The notes under the pieces were generated by a model. That model was not told where the DNA came from, made no database searches, and saw nothing but the letters and a program-made list of their open reading frames with translations. A program made the translations under genes and the position numbers. 14,511 bases of DNA from Robiginitomaculum sp. (GTDB taxonomy: Bacteria > Pseudomonadota > Alphaproteobacteria > Caulobacterales > Maricaulaceae): the NCBI GenBank assembly GCA_026982235.1, contig JALSHM010000319.1, positions 1 to 14,511 on the forward strand, written 5' to 3'. Each line of letters opens with the position of its first letter. Within the stretch, counting starts at the first letter, position 1. Below, piece after piece: positions 7,519 to 14,511 of the stretch.

Positions 7519-8115
7519 ATGGAATTTTTAGCTTTAATTGGACTTGGTATATTTGGCGTCATGTTCATTGGCGCCATTATGGGAATTGCGGCCAATGCCC
7601 GTATTGGTAAATTAGAGCAGCAAGTTAAGCGCTTGCAAAACCAATTACACGGCGCGGCGCGCGGGGAATATACACCGTCTATGCGCCCGGAAGCCGCGCC
7701 AAAATCTGAACCTGAAAAAAAACAGTGGCGGCAATCAAATCCCGAACCAATCATGGCCAAGGCCGCCCGTAAACCCGTTGTCACGCAAGCTAGACCCACT
7801 AAGACGCCCAACCCAAAGAAAGTAAAGCCCAAGCGCGTCAAACGGAGTTTTGAAGAAGAAATCGGAGCGCGGTGGGCGGTTTGGGTTGGTGGGGTTGCCC
7901 TAGCATTTGGGGCGATATTTCTGCTCCGTTATACCATTGAGGTAGGTGTATTTTCCCCCGCCATGCGCATTACCCTTGCAGCACTTTTAGGGGGTGTTCT
8001 CTTGGCTGCAGGCGAGTTTTTACGCCGGGTCGACGGTAACACACCAAACTTCCTAACGCCTTATCTGGAGCCTTGTCCGGCCTCAAGCAAACCGCCTATA
8101 TTCCTGGTGTGCTGA
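7519..8115 (+). pseudogene. DUF2339 membrane protein, N-terminal fragment before a frameshift
   Basis: This reading frame encodes the start of a DUF2339 protein: one membrane helix (MEFLALIGLGIFGVMFIGA), a short coiled coil (IGKLEQQVKRLQNQL), a basic Ala/Pro/Lys-rich linker, then the family signature FEEEIGARWAVWVGGVALAF and further helices up to about base 8040. Beyond that the frame runs out of homology-like sequence and stops at 8115, while the family pattern continues in another frame, so the fragment and the next feature were one gene. ATG at 7519 is preferred to TTG at 7507 because the family usually begins with the hydrophobic helix; a weak GGGAA lies upstream. DUF2339 proteins are large polytopic inner-membrane proteins of unknown function. 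The break could be a real mutation or an assembly error. Confidence 0.8.
8036..8046 (+). other. Frameshift site: (AC)3 tract in the DUF2339 gene
   Basis: Just after GGTA at 8036 the sequence reads AACACACC, three AC units at 8039-8044. Removing one AC unit joins the frames as ...RVDGNTKLPNALSGALSGLK..., which flows into the downstream family sequence. The second frame has a TAA at 8037-8039, so it cannot be read further upstream. A single-base loss in the same area would also work. No classical X XXY YYZ slippery heptamer is visible in the overlap 8040-8115, which argues against programmed -1 frameshifting. Confidence 0.65.
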
Positions 8116-10268
8116 CGGCTGTAGGCATTTTTATCCTACTCGGCACCAGCTATGCGGCTTATGAATTGTATAATTTCATCGGCCCATTTGTCACCTTTGT
8201 ATTGCTTGCAGTTATATCGGTCGGGGCGCTAGCTTTGTCCCTTTTACACGGCCCCAAAATGGCAGCTCTGGGCTTGGTAGCGTCTATGGCCACGCCCTTA
8301 CTCATTGATATGGGCACACCAGATTATTTCATTCTCTATACTTATCTGATTGTCGTCTCCATTGCCGCTCTGGCCTTGGCACGCCTAAGGGATTGGTCGT
8401 GGTTGAATGTGTTGACTTTATTCAGCGCGCTTGGTTGGTGCTTTATAAGTTATGATGCTACCACCAAAAACATTACCTATGGTGCATGGCTAATCTTCAT
8501 ATTGTGTATGTTCGTGCTTTCCACCTATATCGCCCATCATCATGATAAGATGCACGGCGATAATAACCCGGAAAAGGGTCTGCGCCACAATTATAAATCT
8601 GCACATGTGTGGGCGAGTCTGGCGGCAATTATGGTGATTGCTGCGACTTGGGATTATAACGGCGTAAAAGAACTGCAAACCTATATGGCGCTTGGATTTG
8701 GATCTATAATAGCGGCTGTTGGGTGGGTTATATCGCGCCAAAACGCCAATATCATTATTGGCGGCATTTGCGTAGGATTAGCCATATGGATAGGCGCAGA
8801 CGGCAATTTCGGTATAAATGTAAGTGTGGCATTAGCTGGCTTATACGCTGCCACTATTATCATGCTTAGTTTCCTCAGCGCACGTAAAGCCGACACTCCC
8901 CTGATACAATTCATATGGAGTGGGTTCGGCGTAATATGGCCTATATTTATGTTTCTCATACTCTATAGTATTTTAAACCCGTCCGTAATTATCTGCAAAT
9001 CTGGCGCGACTGGTTGCGAGAGCACTACGCCAAGCCTGTTTCCGCAAGCCATTGCGTTAATTTTCTTTTTACTCACCGCCATAAACGCCGGGCAATCATG
9101 GTTGCTATGGCGCAAAGGCGAGAATACATCACGAGCAATATCTGTGTACGCCGTAGGCGCGGCTATAGCCTACACCCTCGCCGCTCTCATCGGTTTTTCC
9201 GGTCTTGTCGAAACTCTCTTACTCATGGTGGGTATCGTTATCAGTGCAGGCATTTATAGCCGCATTACCATACCTGCCTTACGATATATTTCGGTGAGTT
9301 TTGCCCTCCTTAGCGCGGCTTATACTTTATTTATTCACCTCGGTAAAAACGGTGCGTTGAGCGAGCGGATTATCATCAATGAGCTTTGGATTTATTTTGC
9401 TCTGCCTGCCCTATTATGCGCAGGAGCAGCCTGGTTGCTCGCACACCGAGACCGTGACATTTGGTCGGAGGGGCTTAAGGCTCTGACACTAACATTCACG
9501 GCTTTGTTCTTCGTGTTCCAAATTCGTCATTTCATGAACAGTGGCAATATTCTGTCGACTAAATTCGGGTTTGATGAAATGGCGTTACAAATCATGGTAG
9601 GGCTTAGCTTCACCCTCGGCGGTACATTGCTGGGTCGTCAGAATAAACCAGATGCGCAAGCGCGTAAACCCTACCAACGCCTTATCCCCGGATTGGCTAT
9701 GACCGTATCCATTGCTACATTGACGTTGTTTGTGTTTGGTATTTGCTTTGCTTATAACCCACTGCTTTCAAACAATACCGTCATCAAGGGTGGCATGATT
9801 ATCAATAGCCTCTTATTGGCTTATTTGCTTCCCGCCTTGGCACTGGCCGCAATCACATATCTGTCCCGTGGCCGCCGCCCCAAAGCATATATCAATGCCA
9901 CAGGCGCACTCTCTCTCATAGCCTTTATGCTGTATTTAGCCGCGTCGGTGCGTATGCTATTTGCGGGCAATAAAATCTCCATATGGGCGACATCGTTCAA
10001 AGATGCAGAGCTTTACGCCATTAGCGCCGTTTGGTTAATATTCGGGATACTGCTGTTAGTGGCGGGTCTTAAGTTTAAGCAAAAAGACATTCGCTTGGCC
10101 TCAGCTTTGGTGATTACCCTAACCGTTCTCAAAGCCTTCTTGATAGACATGGCATCATTAGAAGGCGTATTGCGGGCTATGTCATTCGTGGTTCTTGGTT
10201 TGGTATTGATTGTCATTGGCCGCGTTTATCAGAAACTTTTATTCTCTCAAAAAAAGGTCGAAAAATAA
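8040..10268 (+). pseudogene. DUF2339 membrane protein, C-terminal part after the frameshift
   Basis: This frame is open from 8040 to the TAA at 10266-10268. The nearest start-like codon is TTG at 8073, giving 731 residues, but it lies inside the conserved region and GGAG is only two bases before it, so independent initiation is doubtful. The sequence AYIPGVLTAVGIFILLGTSY and the following LLHGPKMAALGLVASMATPLL are typical of DUF2339. The rest consists almost entirely of hydrophobic segments, on the order of twenty predicted membrane helices by eye, ending in a basic tail (FSQKKVEK). Codon use and absence of internal stops over 2.2 kb show no decay, so if the frameshift is real it is recent. 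yjbQ starts three bases after the stop. Confidence 0.82.
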
Positions 10269-10271
10269 TCT

Positions 10272-10691
10272 ATGCAGACCGAATTTAGCATTACTACGAA
10301 TGGCGCAGGGCTTTATGAGTTTACCCATGAGGTTGTTCGTTTTGTCAGAACCGCAGAAAAAAAGACTGGCCTGCTAACACTGTTCGTACGCCATACATCG
10401 TGTTCTTTGCTAATTAGCGAAAACGCGGATCCGGACGTAATATTAGATATGCAAGATTTTTTCGCCCGGCTTGTTCCCGATGCGAACGCGGCGAGCATGG
10501 ATTGGCTCCGCCATACTTGTGAAGGCGCGGACGATATGCCCGCCCATATCAAGGCAGCACTAACACCAGTATCATTGTCTATACCCATTCGTGGTGGCCG
10601 CCCTATGCTCGGCACTTGGCAGGGCATTTATCTATTCGAGCACCGTATGCGTAGCCACCACCGCCAAGTCATGGGGCATATTTCCCCATAA
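10272..10691 (+). CDS. yjbQ: YjbQ/UPF0047 family protein
   Basis: The 139 residues match the compact YjbQ family (UPF0047), annotated in some databases as secondary thiamine-phosphate synthase because the E. coli member can replace thiE weakly when overproduced; the true role is unsettled. Conserved motifs are present: FVRHTSCSLLISENADPDV (38-56) with His41 and Asn51, LRHTCEGADDMPAHIKAALT (79-98) with His81 and His92, and LGTWQGIYLFEHR (113-125). The conserved His residues form the likely metal or ligand site. ATG lies three bases after the DUF2339 stop, so the two genes are probably cotranscribed. The nearest Shine-Dalgarno-like AAGG is rather distant. Confidence 0.92.
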   Translation: MQTEFSITTNGAGLYEFTHEVVRFVRTAEKKTGLLTLFVRHTSCSLLISENADPDVILDMQDFFARLVPDANAASMDWLRHTCEGADDMPAHIKAALTPVSLSIPIRGGRPMLGTWQGIYLFEHRMRSHHRQVMGHISP

Positions 10692-10720
10692 TATTCCGCT
10701 ATCATTACCCTTGATTTTCG

Positions 10721-10748
10721 TTAGACGCCCCCGAAGTAATGCTATAAC
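10721..10748 (+). promoter_or_regulatory. Possible promoter for the CDF transporter gene
   Basis: TTAGAC at 10721-10726 and TATAAC at 10743-10748 are 16 bases apart, in the 102-base gap after yjbQ. The hexamers are fair matches to the sigma-70 consensus. The transporter start at 10794 follows 45 bases later, with AAGGAAG about twelve bases before it. Confidence 0.35.
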
Positions 10749-10793
10749 AACGCACATTCACACTACATTTTCACAAGGAAGTGCTTAGACAAT

Positions 10794-11798
10794 ATGGCTG
10801 GATCAGCTCAGGACAAAATTCAAATCGACAATGACCCGAACCGTCGTGGTCGACCAGGGCGCTTGCCTGCGCGCGACAGCTCCCGGATTACCCGGCGCAT
10901 CACGGCTTTTTCTATTGTCGTTGGGGTGATTTTAATCAGTGCCAAGCTTATTGTATTTCGCGAAAGCGGCTCTATTGGTATTCTCTCGTCCCTTGTCCAT
11001 TCGGCTTTGGACTTTATCGCGGCTTTGTCCAGCTTTATCGCAGTACGTTATGCCGCTCGACCTCCGGACGCTGTATTCCGTTTTGGGCGCGGCAAGGCGG
11101 AGGGCTTCTCGGCTCTGTTGCAAGTTTGCCTCATCGTATTGGGCGCAGTGCATCTTTTGGAAGAAGCCATTTCACGGCTCGCAGACCCACAAGCCATTGC
11201 CCATGAAGGCTATGCCATTGCAGTTATGGTGTTTGCCATTGCGCTGACATCTTGGCTTTTGATCGCCCAAAGCTGGGCCATTCGGGCGACAGGGTCACTG
11301 GCCGTGCGCGGCGACCGCGCCCATTATATCGCAGATATGTCCGCGAATATTGCGGTGATTATCGGTATTGCCCTTGCCAGCTATACGGAGTTTTTACGCG
11401 CAGATGCGCTGGTCGGATTTGGCATTTCCCTTTGGCTGTTCTACACTGCTTATAAAGTCGGACGACTGGCATGGAGCCAGTTAATGGACGCGGAGCTGCC
11501 CGAGAAAGAACGCGCCCTTATCCGTGAGCTTGCCCTGAAGGACAAACGGATTAACGGGGTTCACGACCTGCGGACCCGCGCCAGCGGGCCACATGTACAT
11601 ATTCAAATGCAGCTTGACCTTGACGATGACCTCTCCCTACGCGAAGCCCATGACATTGTTATCGCCGCAGAGAGTCGTATGATGGACGCTTACCCAGCCG
11701 CCGACATCATGATCCACCCCCACCCGAGCGGCTGCCATACAATCCACGGCAATGAAGTGTTTAGGCAAGACCAATGCCAAGACCATAATCATGGATGA
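10794..11798 (+). CDS. Cation diffusion facilitator (CDF) family divalent metal transporter
   Basis: CDF proteins exchange cytoplasmic Zn2+, Fe2+, Mn2+ or similar ions for protons across the inner membrane. The 334 residues show six membrane segments (about 35-230) and a cytoplasmic ferredoxin-like C-terminal domain. The transport site is made of His69 and Asp73 in helix 2 (HSALD) and His177 and Asp181 in helix 5 (HYIAD). E. coli FieF/YiiP has Asp at the first position, so this site is HD-HD rather than DD-HD. The C-terminal domain has histidines at 267, 269, 286, 308 and 310 (GPHVHIQ, IHPHP) that probably bind regulatory metal, and the tail ends QCQDHNHG. An N-terminal basic extension (1-35) precedes helix 1. 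Substrate cannot be fixed from the sequence; zinc is favoured by the HD-HD site. Confidence 0.93.
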   Translation: MAGSAQDKIQIDNDPNRRGRPGRLPARDSSRITRRITAFSIVVGVILISAKLIVFRESGSIGILSSLVHSALDFIAALSSFIAVRYAARPPDAVFRFGRGKAEGFSALLQVCLIVLGAVHLLEEAISRLADPQAIAHEGYAIAVMVFAIALTSWLLIAQSWAIRATGSLAVRGDRAHYIADMSANIAVIIGIALASYTEFLRADALVGFGISLWLFYTAYKVGRLAWSQLMDAELPEKERALIRELALKDKRINGVHDLRTRASGPHVHIQMQLDLDDDLSLREAHDIVIAAESRMMDAYPAADIMIHPHPSGCHTIHGNEVFRQDQCQDHNHG

Positions 11799-11808
11799 CC
11801 ATAATCAT
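11781..11808 (+). repeat. 12-base direct repeat across the transporter stop codon
   Basis: GACCATAATCAT occurs at 11781-11792 and 11797-11808, a 16-base period. The first copy encodes the final DHNH of the transporter and the second lies after its TGA (11796-11798). The second copy ends in TTAG, so an ancestral end of ...CAAGACCATAATCATTAG followed by a 16-base duplication would explain the present C-terminal glycine and stop. Confidence 0.6.
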
Positions 11809-11838
11809 TAGTTAAACCTTTGCTAATATCCTATAGAC

Positions 11839-12519
11839 ATGAGAACACTTTACCATTGGCCTTTGGATCCGGATTCGCGGCAAGTGCGGCTGGCTTTGGC
11901 TGAGAAAAAATTAAAGTTTAAACTGGAAACTGCCGTGCCTTGGGCGCCGGTGGAAAGCTTCTTGCGTGTCTGTGTCGAGGGCGTGCCGCCTTGTTTGGTC
12001 GAAGACACGGACAGCGGTAAATCTATCATCAGTACGGCACGTGCCATTTGCGAATATGTGGCTGACGACGGCAGTGGCCGCAACCCGCTTCTGCCCCACA
12101 CGAATAAAGACCGCGCCGAAGCCAGGCGGCTCTGTCACTGGTTCGACGTAAAATTCGCCAGTGATGTTAACGCTTATATATTGTCTGAACGGTTAGAGAA
12201 AAACTTATCCGGCGCGGGCGCACCCGACCCGTCTGAGCTTCGTATTGGCCGTGCACATTTGAAGTTTCACTTGGAATATTTGGAATGGCTGCTGGAAAGC
12301 CGCGACTGGCTGGCGTGCAACCAAATGAGTTTGGCCGACTTTGCGGCTGGGGCGCATATTTCTTGTCTTGATTATCTGGACGAAATTAACTGGGACAAAT
12401 GGGACGGCCTAAAGCAATGGTATCAAAAACTTAAGTCCCGTCCCTCATTCCGCCCCTTGCTCAAAGACACTGTCCCCGGATTGCGCCCGCCGCGCCATTA
12501 TGCAAATTTAGATTTTTAA
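11839..12519 (+). CDS. fzlA: Glutathione S-transferase-fold protein, FzlA-like
   Basis: The 226 residues form a GST fold: an N-terminal thioredoxin-like half (MRTLYHWPLDPDSRQVRLAL, 1-20) and a helical C-terminal half with LACNQMSLADFAAGAH (158-173), the usual GST helix capping motif. The tail RPSFRPLLKDTVPG (201-214) and PPRHYANLDF (217-226) resemble FzlA, a GST-like protein conserved in alphaproteobacteria that binds FtsZ and, in Caulobacter, helps activate septal wall synthesis through FtsW/FtsI. The location directly before queG, with three bases between, also fits my recollection of that gene's neighbourhood. The common GST strand NPxGxVP reads RVCVEGVPPCLVE (43-55), keeping the cis-proline but not the asparagine-proline, so glutathione chemistry is doubtful. 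No Shine-Dalgarno sequence is visible before the ATG. Plain GST is the alternative. Confidence 0.72.
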   Translation: MRTLYHWPLDPDSRQVRLALAEKKLKFKLETAVPWAPVESFLRVCVEGVPPCLVEDTDSGKSIISTARAICEYVADDGSGRNPLLPHTNKDRAEARRLCHWFDVKFASDVNAYILSERLEKNLSGAGAPDPSELRIGRAHLKFHLEYLEWLLESRDWLACNQMSLADFAAGAHISCLDYLDEINWDKWDGLKQWYQKLKSRPSFRPLLKDTVPGLRPPRHYANLDF

Positions 12520-12522
12520 ACC

Positions 12523-13557
12523 GTGACGACCTTGTCTAAATCCCTAAAAACCCGCATTCAAACTTTGGGGTTTTCGGCTTATGGCATTGTCGATATTGCG
12601 CAAATAGACCAAAGCCACGGTGATGGGTTATTTGATTATATTGCCCGCGAACACCACGGCACAATGGAGTGGATGCCACGAACGGCACAGCGGCGCTCTC
12701 ACCCCCATAATCTCTGGCCACAGGCCAAGTCCGCCTTAGTGCTGGGTATGAATTACGGGCCTGATAGTGACCCGCTATTATCCCTATCGCAAAAAGACAA
12801 AGCCACCATTTCCGTCTATGCGCGCGGTAAGGATTATCACGGGCTTATCAAAGGGCGGCTCAAGGAATTGGCAGGATTATTGGCGCGAGATACGGGCGAG
12901 GACGTGAAAGTATTTGTCGATACTGCGCCCTTGATGGAAAAGCCATTGGCGGCAGCGGCGGGGCTGGGATGGCAAGGTAAGCATACCAATCTTGTCAGCC
13001 GCGATTTTGGCTCTTGGTTGTTCTTGGGGGTTATCCTGTGCGCCGCAGAATTGACGCCAACCCCGCTCAGAACAGGGGATTGTGGCACGTGTCGGGATTG
13101 TCTAGATATATGCCCGACAAATGCTTTCCCAAGCCCCTACCAAATTGATGCCCGCAAATGTATTTCCTATTTGACCATAGAGTTCAAAGGCAAAATTGAT
13201 CTGGATTTACGGGCAAAAATGGGCAATCGGATTTATGGCTGTGATGATTGTCTCGCCGTCTGCCCGTGGAATAAATTTGCAAAAACGGCCAGCGAAATAA
13301 AACTGCAAGCGCGTCCGGAATTAGACGCCCCCGCTCTGGCAAAGCTCGCCAAACTGGACGACAAACAATTCCGCACCCTATTCGCGGGCTCACCCATAAA
13401 ACGCATAGGCCGCGACCAATTCATCCGCAATGTGCTTTATGCCATTGGCAATTCCGCAGACATAAGCCTAGCCCCCAGCGCACAAGCGCATATGGACGCG
13501 CACAATCCTATCATAAAAGACGCGGCCAAATGGGCAATTGCACAATTATCCGCTTAA
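12523..13557 (+). CDS. queG: Epoxyqueuosine reductase QueG
   Basis: QueG carries out the last step of queuosine synthesis, reducing epoxyqueuosine to queuosine in the wobble position of GUN-anticodon tRNAs, using cobalamin and two [4Fe-4S] clusters. The 344 residues cover the whole enzyme. The N-terminal cobalamin-binding region includes VDTAPLMEKPLAAAAGLGWQ (132-151), with the conserved Asp133 and Glu139. The ferredoxin-like part has CGTCRDCLDICPTNAF (Cys187, 190, 193, 197), Cys213, and YGCDDCLAVCPWN (Cys240, 243, 247), enough for both clusters. A HEAT-like helical tail follows (about 280-344), with RIGRDQFIRNVLYAIGN. The start is GTG, three bases after the upstream stop, so translation is probably coupled with the FzlA-like gene. 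The TAA abuts the stop of the convergent TPR gene. Confidence 0.97.
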   Translation: MTTLSKSLKTRIQTLGFSAYGIVDIAQIDQSHGDGLFDYIAREHHGTMEWMPRTAQRRSHPHNLWPQAKSALVLGMNYGPDSDPLLSLSQKDKATISVYARGKDYHGLIKGRLKELAGLLARDTGEDVKVFVDTAPLMEKPLAAAAGLGWQGKHTNLVSRDFGSWLFLGVILCAAELTPTPLRTGDCGTCRDCLDICPTNAFPSPYQIDARKCISYLTIEFKGKIDLDLRAKMGNRIYGCDDCLAVCPWNKFAKTASEIKLQARPELDAPALAKLAKLDDKQFRTLFAGSPIKRIGRDQFIRNVLYAIGNSADISLAPSAQAHMDAHNPIIKDAAKWAIAQLSA

Positions 13558-14232
13558 CTATTTCTCAATCTGAATAGCGGCGGGGACGTCTAGGCGCATA
13601 GCTTCTTTTATCTTTCCACGAAGCAATAAGGCGTCAATATTGCTACCGTCTGCTACCAAGGATTTTTCAATATCCGCCTTTGCCATTTTAAGATTATTTT
13701 GCTTAAAATAAGTTTCGGCGCGCACACGTAAAGCCCGCGCATTGCCGGGATGAAAAGCGAGCGCAGATGTGAGATCCGTCACGGCATAATCCAAATGCCC
13801 CAAAGCGCTATAAGCACGGGCACGGGCAATGCGTAAATCCAAATCACTGCGGGCTATTTCCAAACCCGCCGTAGCGGCATTATACGCTTTTCGCGGTTTC
13901 TCTGCTTCTAACCATAAACCTGCTGCTTCAGCGTAAAATCCCGCACGCATATCAGGGCTGCCGCCGTCTGGCGCTTTGGCAATTTTCTCTAGGCGGAATG
14001 CTGCTTCACCGGGATGACCAAGTGCAAATAGCGCCATAGCTACACAATGGCGTGCCCGCCGCCCGCCGCCTTCAGACTGCCAAATCATAGCATCCTCATA
14101 GGCGGTTTCCGCATCATCTGCGATTTTCTCAAGGCAAGCTTTATGCTTGGCATCAAAATCCACATTGGCGGCTTGCGCGGTCAAGGACACACCAAATAAT
14201 AAGCTAGCACAGATAATAAACATATTTTTCAT
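13558..14232 (-). CDS. Exported tetratricopeptide-repeat protein
   Basis: The 224-residue protein begins with a Sec signal peptide (MKNMFIICASLLFGVSLTAQA, cleavage after residue 21), so it is probably periplasmic. The mature part is mostly paired helices; TPR-like repeats are clearest from about 105 to 210, for example DLRIARARAYSALGHLDYAV and the following NARALRVRAETYFKQNNLKM. Cys33 and Cys63 could form a disulfide. TPR domains bind other proteins, but no enzymatic motif is seen and the partner is unknown. AAAAGGCGG lies just before the ATG. Its TAG touches the queG TAA tail to tail with no bases between, so the two transcripts must overlap. Confidence 0.85.
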   Translation of the reverse strand: MKNMFIICASLLFGVSLTAQAANVDFDAKHKACLEKIADDAETAYEDAMIWQSEGGGRRARHCVAMALFALGHPGEAAFRLEKIAKAPDGGSPDMRAGFYAEAAGLWLEAEKPRKAYNAATAGLEIARSDLDLRIARARAYSALGHLDYAVTDLTSALAFHPGNARALRVRAETYFKQNNLKMAKADIEKSLVADGSNIDALLLRGKIKEAMRLDVPAAIQIEK

Positions 14233-14511
14233 ATCCGCCTTTTATGAGGCCACGTCCAAAAGGGCAATGCCGCTAACCGTTAAAATGCAGTTATGTTAGG
14301 GCGGTTTAGTCTTGGATTATGACATTTAAATGCTGAATCCAATGTGTGGCTTTACTGGCTATCCTCACCTAATTTTGCTTCACGCGCAGGCGGATGTATT
14401 CGTAGAGCGCTCGGTGATGCGGGTTTTATTTTAGGGTTTGCCCCTTATTTGCCGGGTTTTGTTTTAAATCCCCGCCGCACCAACAAACCTTATCCCCACA
14501 CCATTAGGCCT
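14233..14511. other. Right-edge region without a convincing gene
   Basis: These 279 bases lie upstream of the TPR gene and should hold its promoter, which I could not place. On the plus strand the frame from 14323 is open to the edge (63 codons) but has no ATG and no recognisable motif. All minus-strand frames entering from the right edge meet a stop within about 15 codons. The one striking feature is the dyad at 14312-14342. Confidence 0.5.
14312..14342. repeat. 31-base interrupted palindrome
   Basis: TTGGATT (14312-14318) and AATCCAA (14336-14342) are perfect seven-base inverted arms around a perfect ten-base palindrome, CATTTAAATG (14323-14332), with spacers of four and three bases. It lies 80 bases upstream of the TPR gene start. 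It could be an operator for a dimeric or tetrameric regulator, or a hairpin in a transcript. It has no U-run and is not a standard terminator. Confidence 0.7.

Noticed and set aside
8073..8075. TTG at 8073 as a true start of an independent 731-residue protein
   Set aside because: It falls inside the conserved DUF2339 core, with GGAG only two bases upstream; the frame is family-like before it as well.
8040..8115. Programmed -1 ribosomal frameshift in the DUF2339 gene
   Set aside because: No X XXY YYZ slippery heptamer in the right phase and no clear downstream stem were found; an AC-unit indel explains the frames more simply.
14323..14511. Plus-strand open frame of 63 codons running off the right edge
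   Set aside because: It has no ATG, no Shine-Dalgarno sequence and no recognisable motif, and it begins inside the palindrome. A stop-free stretch of this length is easily random.

Overview
The window looks like chromosomal DNA from an alphaproteobacterium, most likely from the Caulobacterales/Hyphomonadaceae/Maricaulaceae side. This is inferred from the lysine-alanine-rich RpoD N-terminus, an FzlA-like GST-fold gene next to queG, and a DUF11 surface protein of a type I associate with marine members of that group. Base composition is near 50 % G+C, except for the first ~750 bases, which are visibly richer in A+T. I see no tRNA, rRNA, CRISPR array, insertion sequence or integrase.

Layout. Bases 1-749 (minus) hold a gene cut by the left edge. 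It starts with GTG, 17 bases after the rpoD stop, and I read it as an N-terminal domain possibly of PUA/EVE type followed by the start of a GIY-YIG-like nuclease domain. Upstream on the same strand are rpoD (767-2863) and dnaG (3031-4860), the remains of the macromolecular-synthesis operon without rpsU. The primase has lost three of its four zinc ligands. A 305-base divergent region leads to a secreted DUF11 protein (5166-6518, plus). Then come panD (6657-7010, plus) and a convergent DksA/TraR-type zinc-finger gene (7081-7404, minus). A large DUF2339 membrane-protein gene (about 7519-10268, plus) is split into two frames at an (AC)3 tract near 8039-8044. It is followed closely by yjbQ (10272-10691), a cation-diffusion-facilitator transporter (10794-11798), an FzlA-like GST-fold protein (11839-12519) and queG (12523-13557). 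A convergent exported TPR protein (13558-14232, minus) abuts the queG stop with no spacer. The last 279 bases contain a marked 31-base dyad but no convincing gene.

How the genes relate. Most are housekeeping: replication priming and the main sigma factor, pantothenate synthesis, queuosine tRNA modification, and probably cell division through the FzlA-like protein. The accessory-looking element is the left-edge gene. It uses the end of the rpoD transcript: its ribosome binding site overlaps the rpoD stop, and no terminator lies between. If the fold guesses hold, it is a candidate modification-dependent (type IV-like) restriction nuclease carried on an essential transcript. Its C-terminus is outside the window, so this stays a hypothesis.
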